A DNA stretch of 64,000 nucleotides from Acanthaster planci (Eukaryota > Echinodermata > Asteroidea > Valvatida > Acanthasteridae): assembly GCF_001949145.1 (NCBI RefSeq), contig NW_019091464.1:180327-244326 (forward strand). Direction: 5' to 3'. The notes under the pieces are model-generated. The model did no database searches and was not told where the DNA came from. It saw only the letters and a list, made by a program, of their open reading frames with translations. Within the stretch, counting starts at the first letter, position 1; the number at the start of each line of letters is the position of its first letter. Positions 11,601-22,118 of this stretch are shown here, one piece after another. The position numbers were made by a program, and so were the translations under genes.

Positions 11601-14600
11601 CGTTGCGCAAAAACTAATACCTTTTAATCAGAATTTTTAAACCCTTTGCTTTCTTGCCTCGCAGTCATGTCGCATATAAGATTGAGGCAGTGAGTAAAAC
11701 TATCTTGAATAGTTACCCTTCGCAGAATCTGACTAGATTTAATACAACAGAAATATTCTGTTTTCTTTCGTCCCGGGTGCGTTTCTCATGGACTTGACGT
11801 GTATCTTCAAGCAGCTGTTACTAAGGGCGGTACCAAACCAAGCCACACTTATCTCAAATTCCACGCCGTCTACACGCGTAGGCTGACTCTATTTTGTCGC
11901 CTCCTTTGTCACTCTGAGGGTTTACGTAAGAGAGGAGTCGGCAGCTCGATAAGACTTCTCAGAAGGCCGTGGCGAAAACAGGCCCACCTGGGGAAGTAAG
12001 CAACAGTCGTTTCCGATTCTTTGTCGACAAAGGCACGGCCCTGGTTAGTGAAAGAATCCACTCAAGGGGGCACCTTTTACCAAAGTCCATCACACAAACA
12101 GTACGTTCTTTCGCGGAAACAATACAATGTGCAACTCTCATCGAAATACCGCCCCCCTCCCCGGCAACAACGTTTGATCTCAGCACTCCTACACGAACCA
12201 AAGAATATGACGCTTTTGCCGTTTTGTTACCGGAAGGAAACTGGCAAAAAAACCCAGTCAGATAAAGTCCACTTGAAGAAATGAAAACAGCTATGTCAGA
12301 GACGGCGAAATAAGCTCATAATAGGGGTTACCTTTCCTTTTCAATAAATCTATTGGCAGTATCAGCCACCCATGCCCATTTTTGGGATAGAATGTGCCAC
12401 ACGCTTCCCCGGGCATATGTTGGAAACGCGGGTAGCCGTCATTTGTCAGATGCATTGGTAGGTTCCCCTGGAAAGCCGAGAAAGACAAAGGTTTTTTTTG
12501 GGGGGGGTTACACTGAAAAATCCTGTTCGCCTCCAAGGTAGAGACCTTCATCACTGCATTGTCGGTGGAATGACTAGAAACGCCCCCCACCCCAAGGCTG
12601 GTATTTTTGTGAAGCTTGGTTTATTTTGTAGGTCGCTGCACTCATTAGGCGAGAGTGCTCTGAAAGGCAGGCCGCGAAGGGACACAGGAAATGTCAGCGC
12701 CTGGATCAAAGGAACAAATACACTATTGTCGTTGTAAAGTTAATACCACTGTTGTTGCTTTTGTTGGCTTTCCAATGCAGTGTGATCGTACATAAAACGT
12801 ACCCATGAGTCTCTCCGTCCGAGGTCAGTTATGAAATTTCATATAAAGGTATACAGCGGCATAGAGCAACTGGATGGATGTGTGTTAAGGCCGCGTGTAC
12901 GTGATTTCGTGCATCTGTCGGTATTTTTCAGTGGGATGGTCTGAAACGAAACTTCCTAAAAGCAGCCTATCATCTCATAAAATCGAGCGAGAAATTAGAA
13001 GTTACAAAAAGCTCACAAATTAAGGGAAGATAAGACTACTTAGCACTGGGTATATAAATATCAGCAGATCAAACAATACTGATCTTGACACTTCAGTTGA
13101 TAACGCCACGAGTGATACCAAAGAGCTACAAACCCAATCGGCCACCATAGCCTGATTGATCAAATCGACCACTGCATTGAGTGTGATATCCAAGTCCAAC
13201 CTTTTCTTTTTTCTTGATCAATATGATTACAAAAACATTATGGTCCATCCACTATGGTCGACATTTCCCAGTTCTGTCATTCATTCTTGATGTCTACAAA
13301 ATGGAAAACGATATTCGAATTGCCTAAGGACAAATGCAGTACATGTTTATCGGTAAATCACCCGTTTACTTGAATACTAACATATTGTGTACAGATATAG
13401 ATATTGTTTATAATAAATAGGATTTTACCGCATCTACCTGTCACACAGTGATTACTTTGCATACAAACACGTGGCATTTAACTACCACGCCATCTCACGC
13501 AGCATCATGCCACTGAACCAATGAGTATCGTGTTCAGTAGTGGGCGGTTAACGGTTTGAAAGAAAAAGCACATTTTATCTGTATGACTGTCCAGGATGTG
13601 GCGAGAGATCGCACCCAGGTGGATATTTGTCGTTGGGATCACGCACAAAACAGCCAACGTGGACGGAATTTGTACGGGATGACCTGTCGTCATTTTGGCT
13701 TCAACCGCCCACATAATGTATGTGTGTGGTTTAACACCTTGTGATAACTTGGCGCAGAGGGATGTTGCAAAATGTGTGAAAAACAATTTGCTTGATGAGT
13801 TGTGCATTCATTGCGAAAGAGAGAGCTGCATGTACATTCATACACAACTTCCCAAATTTATGCATGACAGTATTGGGACATTCGAAGGCTTACGTAATAA
13901 TTATCCATCGCTGTTTTTGACTGACCGCTTAGGAAATCGACATTTTGGGAGGAGTTCGGGAGTTGTTAGGAGTTCTGAAAAAGCATTAGCTTCCAGGATC
14001 ACTCCATATGCAGCTTGCTCTATCAGTGGAGGAAGTATCCTTATTCTGGTCATCAAGTAATAATATTAAGTTTGCAGACGGCCAAATGAAAAGTTATATA
14101 AAACCCAAGATTTGAATAGGGAAAACTATACCTCAAGGCCTAAATTGCTCAATTGCAAAAAACTCAAAAGAATCATTTCTACGAAATGTTTCTAAATCGT
14201 TTCCGTTTTTAGCATTTCCTGCGTGCCCAACAAATTTAGAATTGCAGTAATCCTGCAAGTCTTCCCCTCCCTTTTAAGAAGTACCTGATTCCAAGCAACT
14301 GTAAAGCCGAACCTTCTACTGAAACTGTGTTTTTTTTTCGCTTTTCCCTGTATAAATCGAGAGCGTTTTCGTGGAAGATGTTCAGCGGCCCGAGGTCAAA
14401 TTACATGTGAAATGTACTCAATGCCACACCTGAGCGAAAGCACTCATTCACAAAGCGCAGGCCTAATTCCCAGAAAGGACTTGCGTGATGCGCATGCATG
14501 CAGGGCATTATTCTTCATGTTAATAGCTTACGCGTAATATACACGAACGTTATTGATGACATCTTGTAGTTTTCTCGCTTACACATGTTGCATTTTACAC
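8620..14600. other. Intergenic stretch, no recognised gene
   Basis: No exon with recognisable homology. Palindromic runs of ACATGTACATGTA occur, for example at 9723-9742 and around 10103-10121. Two perfect TCACGTGA octamers near 11.1 kb are listed separately. Around 11830-12280 overlapping frames are open on both strands, but none resembles a known protein. Confidence 0.45.
11127..11173. promoter_or_regulatory. Paired TCACGTGA octamers (E-box/M-box type)
   Basis: Two perfect palindromic octamers TCACGTGA lie at 11127-11134 and 11166-11173, 39 bp apart start to start. This word is the preferred site of MITF/TFE and USF bHLH-zipper factors. No adjacent gene is recognised, so a regulatory role is only inferred. 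Confidence 0.3.
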
Positions 14601-14632
14601 CTGTTAACATATCTAATGATACATAAATTTCC

Positions 14633-14640
14633 TATAAAAA
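14633..14640 (+). promoter_or_regulatory. Candidate TATA box
   Basis: The word CCTATAAAAAGG contains a strong TATA consensus. It is followed 56 bases later by an ATG in good context (A at -3), so a transcription start near 14665 would leave a short 5' leader. Chance TATA words are common in AT-rich DNA, so the call rests on the coincidence with the short ORF that follows. Confidence 0.3.
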
Positions 14641-14695
14641 GGACATTCGGAGATCGAATCGAGTGTTGAATACCGACAACGCTATCAATGCAAAA

Positions 14696-14821
14696 ATGAC
14701 ATGTCCAGACATGCAGGACTATGGCAAGAACAAGCGCATGCTCACCGTGAGCCGCTACGTTGGTGTGGATATCTTTTTATCCTATCCATTTATGCGCAAA
14801 TGGGGCAACCCGAAAAAGTAA
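14696..14821 (+). CDS. Possible short ORF or first exon, 41 codons
   Basis: An ATG with A at -3 opens a 41-codon frame beginning MTCPDMQDYGKNKRM and ending with TAA. Codons 1-17 look more protein-like than the rest, and a possible splice donor (ACC/GTGAGC) follows codon 17. The frame could therefore be a 5' coding exon whose continuation I cannot find. The TATA box upstream is the main support. I do not recognise the protein, and a spurious ORF remains quite possible. Confidence 0.2.
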   Translation: MTCPDMQDYGKNKRMLTVSRYVGVDIFLSYPFMRKWGNPKK

Positions 14822-15029
14822 TCCTTCTTGGCTAACGCCCCCGGCACCGCCCAAACACAGGATGTATGAAGAGGCACCTCCGAGAATATCCATTCCTGTT
14901 ACAAATGGACAGAAAGCATGCCGACTATTCACCTGCGGTGTAGTAACTACAGTCTATAGTGCTTCTCAAGCATATCTTTTGGAGTATGTTTATCAAAAAG
15001 CATATGGGATAGAATTTTTGAAACAGCTA

Positions 15030-17560
15030 TAAGCTGTTCACAATGACGCAAGATTTAATCTGTGAAAAAAAATAATTTGTCTCCATTCGGATTCAGTGTC
15101 ATGCGTATTAAATGCTTGCAAGTCCCAACATGTAGTATGCGCGAGGATGTCATTCCAAGTCACATTAACAGTCATGAGAGCACTGCATGTAAAGTATCTT
15201 CAAAGCAAACACTTATTTTCATTTCCTTCCGTGCCAGCTCATTATTTGAGTAAACACATACATCTTGGGCAATGTACTGACGTAAATTATGGGAAGCTGC
15301 TGGTAGAACCGCCCACAGATAAAAAGCAGTGCTAGCAGAATAATGGTAAGCAAAATGGGAGGATTTTCGCGTGATAAAGGATGCACTATGTACCGCGTAG
15401 GCGTTTGACATTTCCGTGTAAAAGTGCATGAACATGCACTGTACATGACGTAACATAGCCTACTGATGCGTGCCTTGCAAAGACGAACCATCAGAAAAAA
15501 CAAAACATGCACATGCATCCAGCCAACGGCTTGGATGGTCAGACATGTTCTCATCAATTCAGCACAGAAATGTTCATAATTATAGACAAAGCATTCATAT
15601 TGCTTAAAATTCCAGATCATAAGATCTACATGTACTCGTTCGATTTTTTTCCTCGAAAAAGCACGGTCGCAACTATAAAATTTGACCTCCTTGCAATCTG
15701 TACTAGGGGTTCATTCCCATAATGGCACACTGCTGACAATATCAAACATGTAACATTCTGAAGTGAGAAAAAACTGGACCAACACGACTTCATGTATTTC
15801 GTTTCCGACCGCAAAACCGGCCACATGTATTTGAATTCAAAAATATATACAATCTCAATACGATGTTCCATTAAGTCTGCTAAGGCATGTTGATAATGAA
15901 AGTTCAATGTCAATCTCATACAATTATACTTAATGATAATTTACAAAAAATAAACACAAACAGTCGTGCAGCTGTTCATGATTCATAACAATTGGTGCGA
16001 AGTCAACTCGGTAGTGATTACACACTTTCTCCCAATAACTATTGTGATGATGGTGTCGACACATAATTGAAAGAATCCCAAGTGATTCATCGACCAACCC
16101 TCAGATAAAACACAGTGCTGAGAAGACGGACCGAACACTGCGAACATGGACTTTGGAATCCGCAACCGCACTAACCTTTACGTTAGTTAGTATGATGCAC
16201 CGCACCCGAGTTCTTGGTATTCGACGAATGGAAAATTACAACACGAACTTTTCACCATATGGCGGCCCAGTATTTCATCATCAGGCGTGGGCGTCGTGCC
16301 AAGGCTCACTCTTGTTCCCTTACAAGCTACTTGGGTTTCCTCAGAGGTTGAGGGATCGAAGTTGATGAAAATCGGGCTTTAAATTGTCTCGGGAGTTCAA
16401 ATCCATGTATATACATGTACACATGTAACAAAGTTAAACCTGAGCATGCGTTATTCGATTATGACATCACTGCGTTTAAAATGGCACGCCTGTTAGTTAA
16501 CTGAATTATACATGTACACGTATACATTGTACTACGCGTCATCCTTTCCGGATGTGAGACATGGCCACATCATGCAGCCAGCACATCCGACAGGATTAGC
16601 GGGAATGCTGAGAGATAATGGCAATATCCATATCACGGGTGGGCATTTATTGCACAAAAAAGTCACCCACGGGAAACACTGACACACAGTTGAGGAAGCT
16701 GACACAAATAGGTATGTCCTGTCTAGTGGGAAGGGCTTTGGAAAGGCGGAAATTTGGCTTTCAAATCAACAACCGATTTCATCAACCGTGCCAAAACCCA
16801 AAACGGTACAAATAAATCGTAAATTAATTAGATTCAGATTAAGGAATTTGGAGGAAAATTTGTACAACTGTCAGGTCGAATAAACACCAATGAAATTCCA
16901 ACGCTGCCAAATAGTTTCCCGAATTTGATGAGTATGACAGGAATGATTAACTGAAGAAATGACAATCATTAATCATGTCAGATATTTGGCCGGAGCCGGC
17001 ACACCGGAAATTTATGGGCTTTTTGCATTTCCTGTCGCAGCGGGCTCTACTAGGGCGAGGCCACAGAGCGGTGTGATTACCAGCCTCCACATGACCCCCG
17101 ATGCCCGCGAAAAAAAGAATTCCACACACTAGGCGTTCACGCCGAGCGCTCCTTTGTGTGGGGTGCCGGGGCCATTGTGTCGTTGGCCCAGGCACGCCGG
17201 GTTGAAAAGAAAGCCACTTCCCGCCAGACAAAGAAACGTGTATCACATGCATAGCTAACACAAATATGCAGTGTCGAGTTCGCTTTGTGCCACGTCAACA
17301 GTGGTGAATTTTTAACACTGTATGCATCATCATCGTGCTGGAATAAATTAAATGACCTCACAATAAAAATACTACAGAGATTTACCGAGAAAAATGCAGC
17401 ATGATAATGCGTTTGGCTGCATATTTTCTCTTCGTCAAATTCTCGAAGGCAAGAGAAAATATGCCAGTACTTTTGTGTACGAGAAAACATCAACCTTTGA
17501 ATTTGAATCCAAGGGCACAAAAGTAATCATAAATTATCATTAAAATCAATCAAATCAACA
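15030..17560. other. Gene-poor stretch, including likely 3' flank of the IER gene
   Basis: No recognisable exon on either strand. The part from about 16640 upward is downstream of the minus-strand IER gene and may be its 3' untranslated region. On that strand there are back-to-back ATTTA words at 17344-17353 and others at 17530-17534 and 16812-16826. A minus-strand AATAAA lies at 16646-16651. Confidence 0.4.
16646..16651 (-). terminator. Candidate poly(A) signal for the IER gene
   Basis: Read on the minus strand this is AATAAA, about 975 bases past the IER stop codon. It is the nearest canonical hexamer I noticed downstream. ATTTA words between it and the stop codon would fit an unstable immediate-early mRNA, but the region is AT-rich anyway, so this is weak evidence. 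Confidence 0.3.
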
Positions 17561-17624
17561 TGTTTTAGATGACCAGAGAACATCAACAGTTCAGCAACAG
17601 TTTGGTATTCCAAGAGTTTTTTGT

Positions 17625-18455
17625 TCAGCAAGCGGCAATGGGCATTTGTAGCTGCTCGAACGGTCTGGGCATGGACGATGCGTACGACGACTGCTGGAGG
17701 TGGTTGCTGGACCCGATGTTCGTGGTTTTGCCGCTGGGATTAGCCTCCCCCGATAGTCCGTGGAATCCAGATTTGAAAATGCTGACCAAGCTCGTAATAG
17801 ACCCCTCCGAGTTCTGTTTTGCCGATGGCGTGGACGCTGACGAGGTAAGTTCCTCAGTTTGGCATTCCGAGTCCGACGATTTGGCCCGCTTGGGCAGGAT
17901 GGATTCGCAGGCTTCCCGGAGTTCGTCGGCCGATTCTGACCGCTTTCGCTTGCAGGCATTACAGCCGGTCGGGGGCGAGTTGGTGTTCAATTGTCCCAGC
18001 ACCATCCGATCAATGTCTGGTGACGACTCCTCCTGCTTCTGGTCAGCGACCATAGGGGATGAAGTACTGTCCGTGTGGGGTTTCTCCAGCCTGGCCTGCA
18101 CGGACGAGGCATTGGTGGGAACGGGCCGGCAGTTTTCTTTGTCCTCCGTGGGGAGCTCGGTGGCTTCAGCCTCCATGCGCTGGCATGACGACGACTCCTC
18201 AGAGTTGTTCGAGTCTCCCCAATCGGGGGCTTCGGTGCAGTCGTCATCTTCCTCATCGACAATCGTATCTCTTTCCCTTGAGCGCAGCTCGGCATTCCTG
18301 GCCATCCTATTGCACATTTCCTCATAATACATGGCCCGGGCTGAGTGAAGCACTGTGGCCACGAGCAGATTCTTCCGGAGATTCACACCGCCGCGCTGGC
18401 CACGCGAACCGGTAATCTTGTTGATAGACATTGTGATGATTTGCTGGGCTTCCAT
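17625..18455 (-). CDS. IER5L-like: Immediate early response protein, IER2/IER5 family
   Basis: A single uninterrupted 276-codon frame. IER2, IER5 and IER5L are intronless, growth-factor-induced nuclear regulators; IER5 is known to bind PP2A and to promote HSF1 dephosphorylation. The N-terminal signature is clear: ISI-like helix start, then QRGGVNLRKNLLVATVLHSAR (shown in part; residues 20-40), matching the family pattern QRGGxxLxKNLLVxxVLxxAR. Residues 62-90 are acidic and serine-rich. Basic stretches CKRKR (168-172) and PKRAK (189-193) look like nuclear localisation signals. The C-terminal family motif is present at 220-236 (ITSLVSIFKSGFHGLSG). The start is fixed by an in-frame TAA 18 bases upstream and a strong Kozak context (A at -3, G at +4). 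A KEN tripeptide lies at 106-108. Which vertebrate paralogue it best equals cannot be told; it is probably a pre-duplication member. A 252-codon antisense frame is a shadow. Confidence 0.92.
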   Translation of the reverse strand: MEAQQIITMSINKITGSRGQRGGVNLRKNLLVATVLHSARAMYYEEMCNRMARNAELRSRERDTIVDEEDDDCTEAPDWGDSNNSEESSSCQRMEAEATELPTEDKENCRPVPTNASSVQARLEKPHTDSTSSPMVADQKQEESSPDIDRMVLGQLNTNSPPTGCNACKRKRSESADELREACESILPKRAKSSDSECQTEELTSSASTPSAKQNSEGSITSLVSIFKSGFHGLSGEANPSGKTTNIGSSNHLQQSSYASSMPRPFEQLQMPIAAC

Positions 18456-18561
18456 CTTCGTTTCTACGGCTTAAATTCTCCCTTTAATGTCAGCAACTAC
18501 GCTGTGTTATGATTCCAAGTTGTTGCCAGACAGCTGGTTTACACCTCGGGTTGTTGAGCTT

Positions 18562-18570
18562 TTAATACAA
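18562..18570 (-). promoter_or_regulatory. Weak TATA-like site, possible IER core promoter
   Basis: On the minus strand the sequence reads TATTAAAAG, one mismatch from a TATA consensus. It lies about 110 bases before the IER start codon. Using it would give an 80-base leader and would place the CRE at 18688 about 150 bases upstream of transcription, a typical immediate-early layout. The competing TATA at 18903-18912 is a better match but more distant. Confidence 0.3.
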
Positions 18571-18687
18571 GCTTTAAGTGGGAATAAAATCGGTTGTATT
18601 TGGGTACACGTACCAACCCAAACGGCACCGGATGAATGAATGGTAGACTGACGGTTAGTCACTCAGGTCTTTATCCACGGCGTCCGC

Positions 18688-18695
18688 TGACGTCA
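18688..18695. promoter_or_regulatory. Perfect CRE (TGACGTCA)
   Basis: The full 8-bp CREB/ATF palindrome lies 233 bases upstream of the IER start codon. A CCAAT box (18713-18717), a CArG-like CCAAAAATAG (18732-18741, one mismatch) and further ACGTCA half sites near 18811 and 18847 are close by. CREs are typical of immediate-early promoters, which supports the gene call. Confidence 0.6.
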
Positions 18696-18902
18696 CCTAA
18701 TCAATCAGCCGGCCAATCACGGGCGGGCTGGCCAAAAATAGAAATGAGGCATCCCACGTGACAATGGGATGAATGGCACACTGCCCAATCATCGATCGTA
18801 ATGAATGCGTACGTCATCTACTCTTCATGAAAGGAATTTCCACGTGCACGTCATCACCTTGCCGGTAGCACCAAAACAACGTTGCCAAGGAAGGATGCGA
18901 CA

Positions 18903-18912
18903 TTTATAAATA
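18903..18912. promoter_or_regulatory. Palindromic TATA element (TTTATAAATA)
   Basis: This word reads as a TATA box on both strands (TATAAATA on plus, TATTTATAAA on minus). On the minus strand it could serve the IER gene with a leader of about 420 bases. On the plus strand it would lie just downstream of the CRE/CCAAT cluster, and a possible donor (CAAAG/GTAATT) follows at about 18996. A divergent promoter is possible. Confidence 0.35.
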
Positions 18913-19205
18913 CATGTAGTTGGTGCGCCGATCCAGCGCTACCTCGTCGCCATATCTTTTGTTTTTTTTTTCCGTTGCACCGAATTTTTCAAAGGTAATT
19001 ATTAGTTGCAGTACCCTCAGAGCTTACCATAAAAAATCCAAACAAAAAGATATCAATTATTGAGCAATGATGTACACGAATAAAGGCAAAATGATTTTTC
19101 GCACAAAGTACACGTCACAAGGGCGTTCCCGAATTACACAATGCCACCTTTTGTAACAAAGGGAATTTTACAGGCATGCTACAACCGAGGTTCTGAGTAG
19201 GCCTT

Positions 19206-19215
19206 CCATATAAGG
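19206..19215. promoter_or_regulatory. Perfect CArG box (serum response element core)
   Basis: CCATATAAGG matches the SRF consensus CC(A/T)6GG exactly and lies 751 bases upstream of the IER start codon, about 300 bases upstream of the palindromic TATA. Vertebrate immediate-early genes commonly carry such sites. It is the only exact CArG box I noticed between IER and the next gene. Confidence 0.5.
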
Positions 19216-21928
19216 CTAGTCAGCAAGGCTAGCTGCGCAGTCATTTAATGCATGTAAACACACGTTTCAGCTTGAGGTCGAAGCGACCGCCAGATTTAGA
19301 GCACTTGTCACGACAGGCTTTTCTAGGTCGGGGGAGTTTGTTGTTCACTCCTGAGGTTGTTTCGTGGCCTTGCCAACGATGTCACGGACAAATATATTGT
19401 TCGGGATTTTTCTGTAACACGATTATTTTAAAGCTGAAAATTTTCGTGAAATTCAAACATTCCTTCTGTGATTAATCTCTTGAGACTGTAATCATAAACA
19501 TAATATTAATAATCTTTTTAAAAACTACCCCCAAATGCTGGGGTATTACTATTAGTCTTTTCCTTATTTGTTTTTCCCCCGGATGTTTCACAGAAGAAGC
19601 CTTTCTTGCTCTTTCGTCCCAAATAGGAGAGACTGTTTAGACTGTTGATGCGGTGGGTTACACAAGGCTGATTTACAAGTGCAGGGTACTTGGCATGACT
19701 TTCCGGAGAGAGGGGCGCTAGATTGCACTTAAAAAAATCCCCATTTTACTCGAATTTGTCGAAATTCCCTCGCCCTTGTAAGCCCTCAACGGGTCTCTTC
19801 TTGCAATTACGAAATCCGTATTTGCTCAGTTCTACTGCCATCCCGGCTTGGAAGAAAACGATGTCGCAAGCATGTCCCAACAAGCATTCGGACTGAAGTG
19901 ATGCATATCGAAATGGCGCAAAGAATCCACGCCGAAACAAAGACGCTTCATCATCGCTGGCGACGTGAGAGTGAGACGATCATTGTAATATTTTGCGGAG
20001 TTACAATGGTTATTCATTGTAAAACAGCCGACCACAAAAGAAATGGGAGATTATAAGTGTGTCCAACAAGGTCTTTGGTAAAGGTGATTTGGGGATGACT
20101 TTCGTGGATGAATCTGTGCTTAATCTGAAGGTCTTCTGAGAAAACATGCTTGAGTGGCACGGTGTTATTTTGTGAGTGGAGGGTGAGACATCAGAATGCA
20201 GAATTCCAATGGCATAGAAGCATAATAAAAGACGAGAATACTAAGGTAGACACGGAACAACGTCAGAAAAAAAACAATGATGCTGAAATGAAAATAATCC
20301 ACGTCCTGTTATAATTACACCGACTCTTGGGAACATAGGTTAGTGACTATCCATTTGGGGGCATTTAAACAAACCTTACATTGGCTTTCTCCCTGCTGTT
20401 AAAATTTAGAGACTGTCGAACTGAAGACACTTTCCAAGTGAAGAAATAATCCTGAGAAGTCGTCTCTCTTTCTTGGACGCATCACCTTAAACATGTACAT
20501 GCATACCCACCTACTTTTCAACATATAAATGCAACAGGACTGCCATTTTGATGTTTAAGGTGGTGAAAAAATATGGGATATTTACATGAAACAGAGGTGT
20601 CTTTGTTTCTAAAAAAAATGGAAAAGGGAGAATTAACCCAAACCAGTGCTGGAAACATAATTACACCATCACGTTACTTAAAATATAAATTTGCATATTT
20701 TTCTTGCACCCAAAGTAAAAATTAAAAAGGGGAGGGGTGGATTTGTAAATAGGTATACAGAAAGTTACATTTTTTTGTATTGTAAACGATCCTCGTGATC
20801 ATCAAACACACACAAAAAAAGATTTGAATGGAAAAACAAGAAAAGAGAGACGACCTCACTTACGAAGAATTTATAGCCTTCGAAGTACGTTGACAGCTCA
20901 AAAACATTTCACGTGAATGCCTACCAGGAAAATGTTCCTGGCCTGACTCACCATTATTCTAGGCCGTGATTTTTGTTTGAATACAATAGTCGTCCTCACA
21001 ATCACTGATGATACATCGGGCTGGCTTTTTACGTCCCGGTTCATGGGTCCTTGCCTATGAATATGTACTGACGTGAAACCATGAGAATCTTTTTAAAGGT
21101 TCCAATTTCATTTGTTTGTTGTGATACAACGGGTGCCATGGTTGCCAAGGTCTGTTTCCGTAACGACAAACAGAAAATGTTGTGAATGCTGTTAACTGAC
21201 GCAGTGCCTGGGTGGGTCCCAGTCTACACCGGACTCGGTCGGCCAGTGCACATGCCGGCTGCCCCGGGCACTTCACTCGGGCGCGCGGTAAGAAAAAAGG
21301 AGGGCAGGAGATGCCGTGCTAAAAATTCCGGAGATCCGGAATGCACATCCAAGATGTGCACAAACAACCCACGAACTCACTACATGGCAACAAATTACCG
21401 TATACATGTATTTTGGAGGTGCTGGGATAGTTGAACGGTTTTAAAGGCCCAGTGGTTCAAACAGACGGCCTGGCTTCACAGTGTTTCCTTAAATCCCCGA
21501 AGCCTCCTGTCGCAAGATGTTTCTAATGCCTGGAACACCTCACAAAGTCATATCTGTCTTGCCAAATTTGAATGTACTATGTAGGAATTCAGCTATTAGA
21601 AAATACAATTTGTATTAGACCCTGAGATATCAGTAAATGTGCAAATTAATAAAGTAAACGAATTCACATGTCGGTTTTAAACATGGGATACCTTGGCCCT
21701 TCGACTTGATGAGGAAACGCCGGAGATGAAACAAAGTCAACCGAGGGAAAGGAATTCTAAGCTTGGATTGCTTCTGGTTTTTATTCAGGGAACAATGGTT
21801 TAGATTTTACGTGTAAATCTCTCCTTTTGAATGCGATTTGTTGGTTTATTTATTGCATTGGTTTATTTATTGGTTTAAACACTGCAATAAAGTAAAAATG
21901 AGCTGATAATTCATGTTTGTCTGCACTG
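19216..21928. other. Intergenic stretch, no recognised gene
   Basis: No recognisable exon or RNA gene. It is AT-rich DNA with short open frames on both strands that resemble nothing I know. Some of it may be distal regulatory sequence of the minus-strand IER gene. Confidence 0.45.
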
Positions 21929-21936
21929 CTGGGGTC

Positions 21937-22110
21937 CAGTGGCGTGGGGGGGGGCTTGGGGAACGTGTACCCAGGTCCCCCCCCCACTGAAAAAATGGAT
22001 GAATGGATATTGAACGAGGCTAACAAAAACTCCACTGAAAGCTGGTGCCCCCCGTAAGATGCTGGTGCCCCCTTTGTACCCCCACTGGTAAAATTCAAGC
22101 AACGCCACTG
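21937..22110. mobile_element. hAT-like non-autonomous element, 174 bp, with 8-bp TSD
   Basis: The element starts CAGTGGCGT and ends ACGCCACTG, exact 9-bp inverted termini. It is flanked on both sides by the same eight bases, CTGGGGTC (21929-21936 and 22111-22118). Termini of this type with an 8-bp duplication are diagnostic of the hAT superfamily. The interior is G- and C-rich and non-coding, so it needed a transposase supplied from elsewhere. Confidence 0.75.
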
Positions 22111-22118
22111 CTGGGGTC

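Noticed and set aside
17569-18327. Long plus-strand open frame (252 codons) over the IER gene
   Set aside because: It is antisense to the IER coding frame. Only the minus strand shows family motifs, NLS and a supported start.
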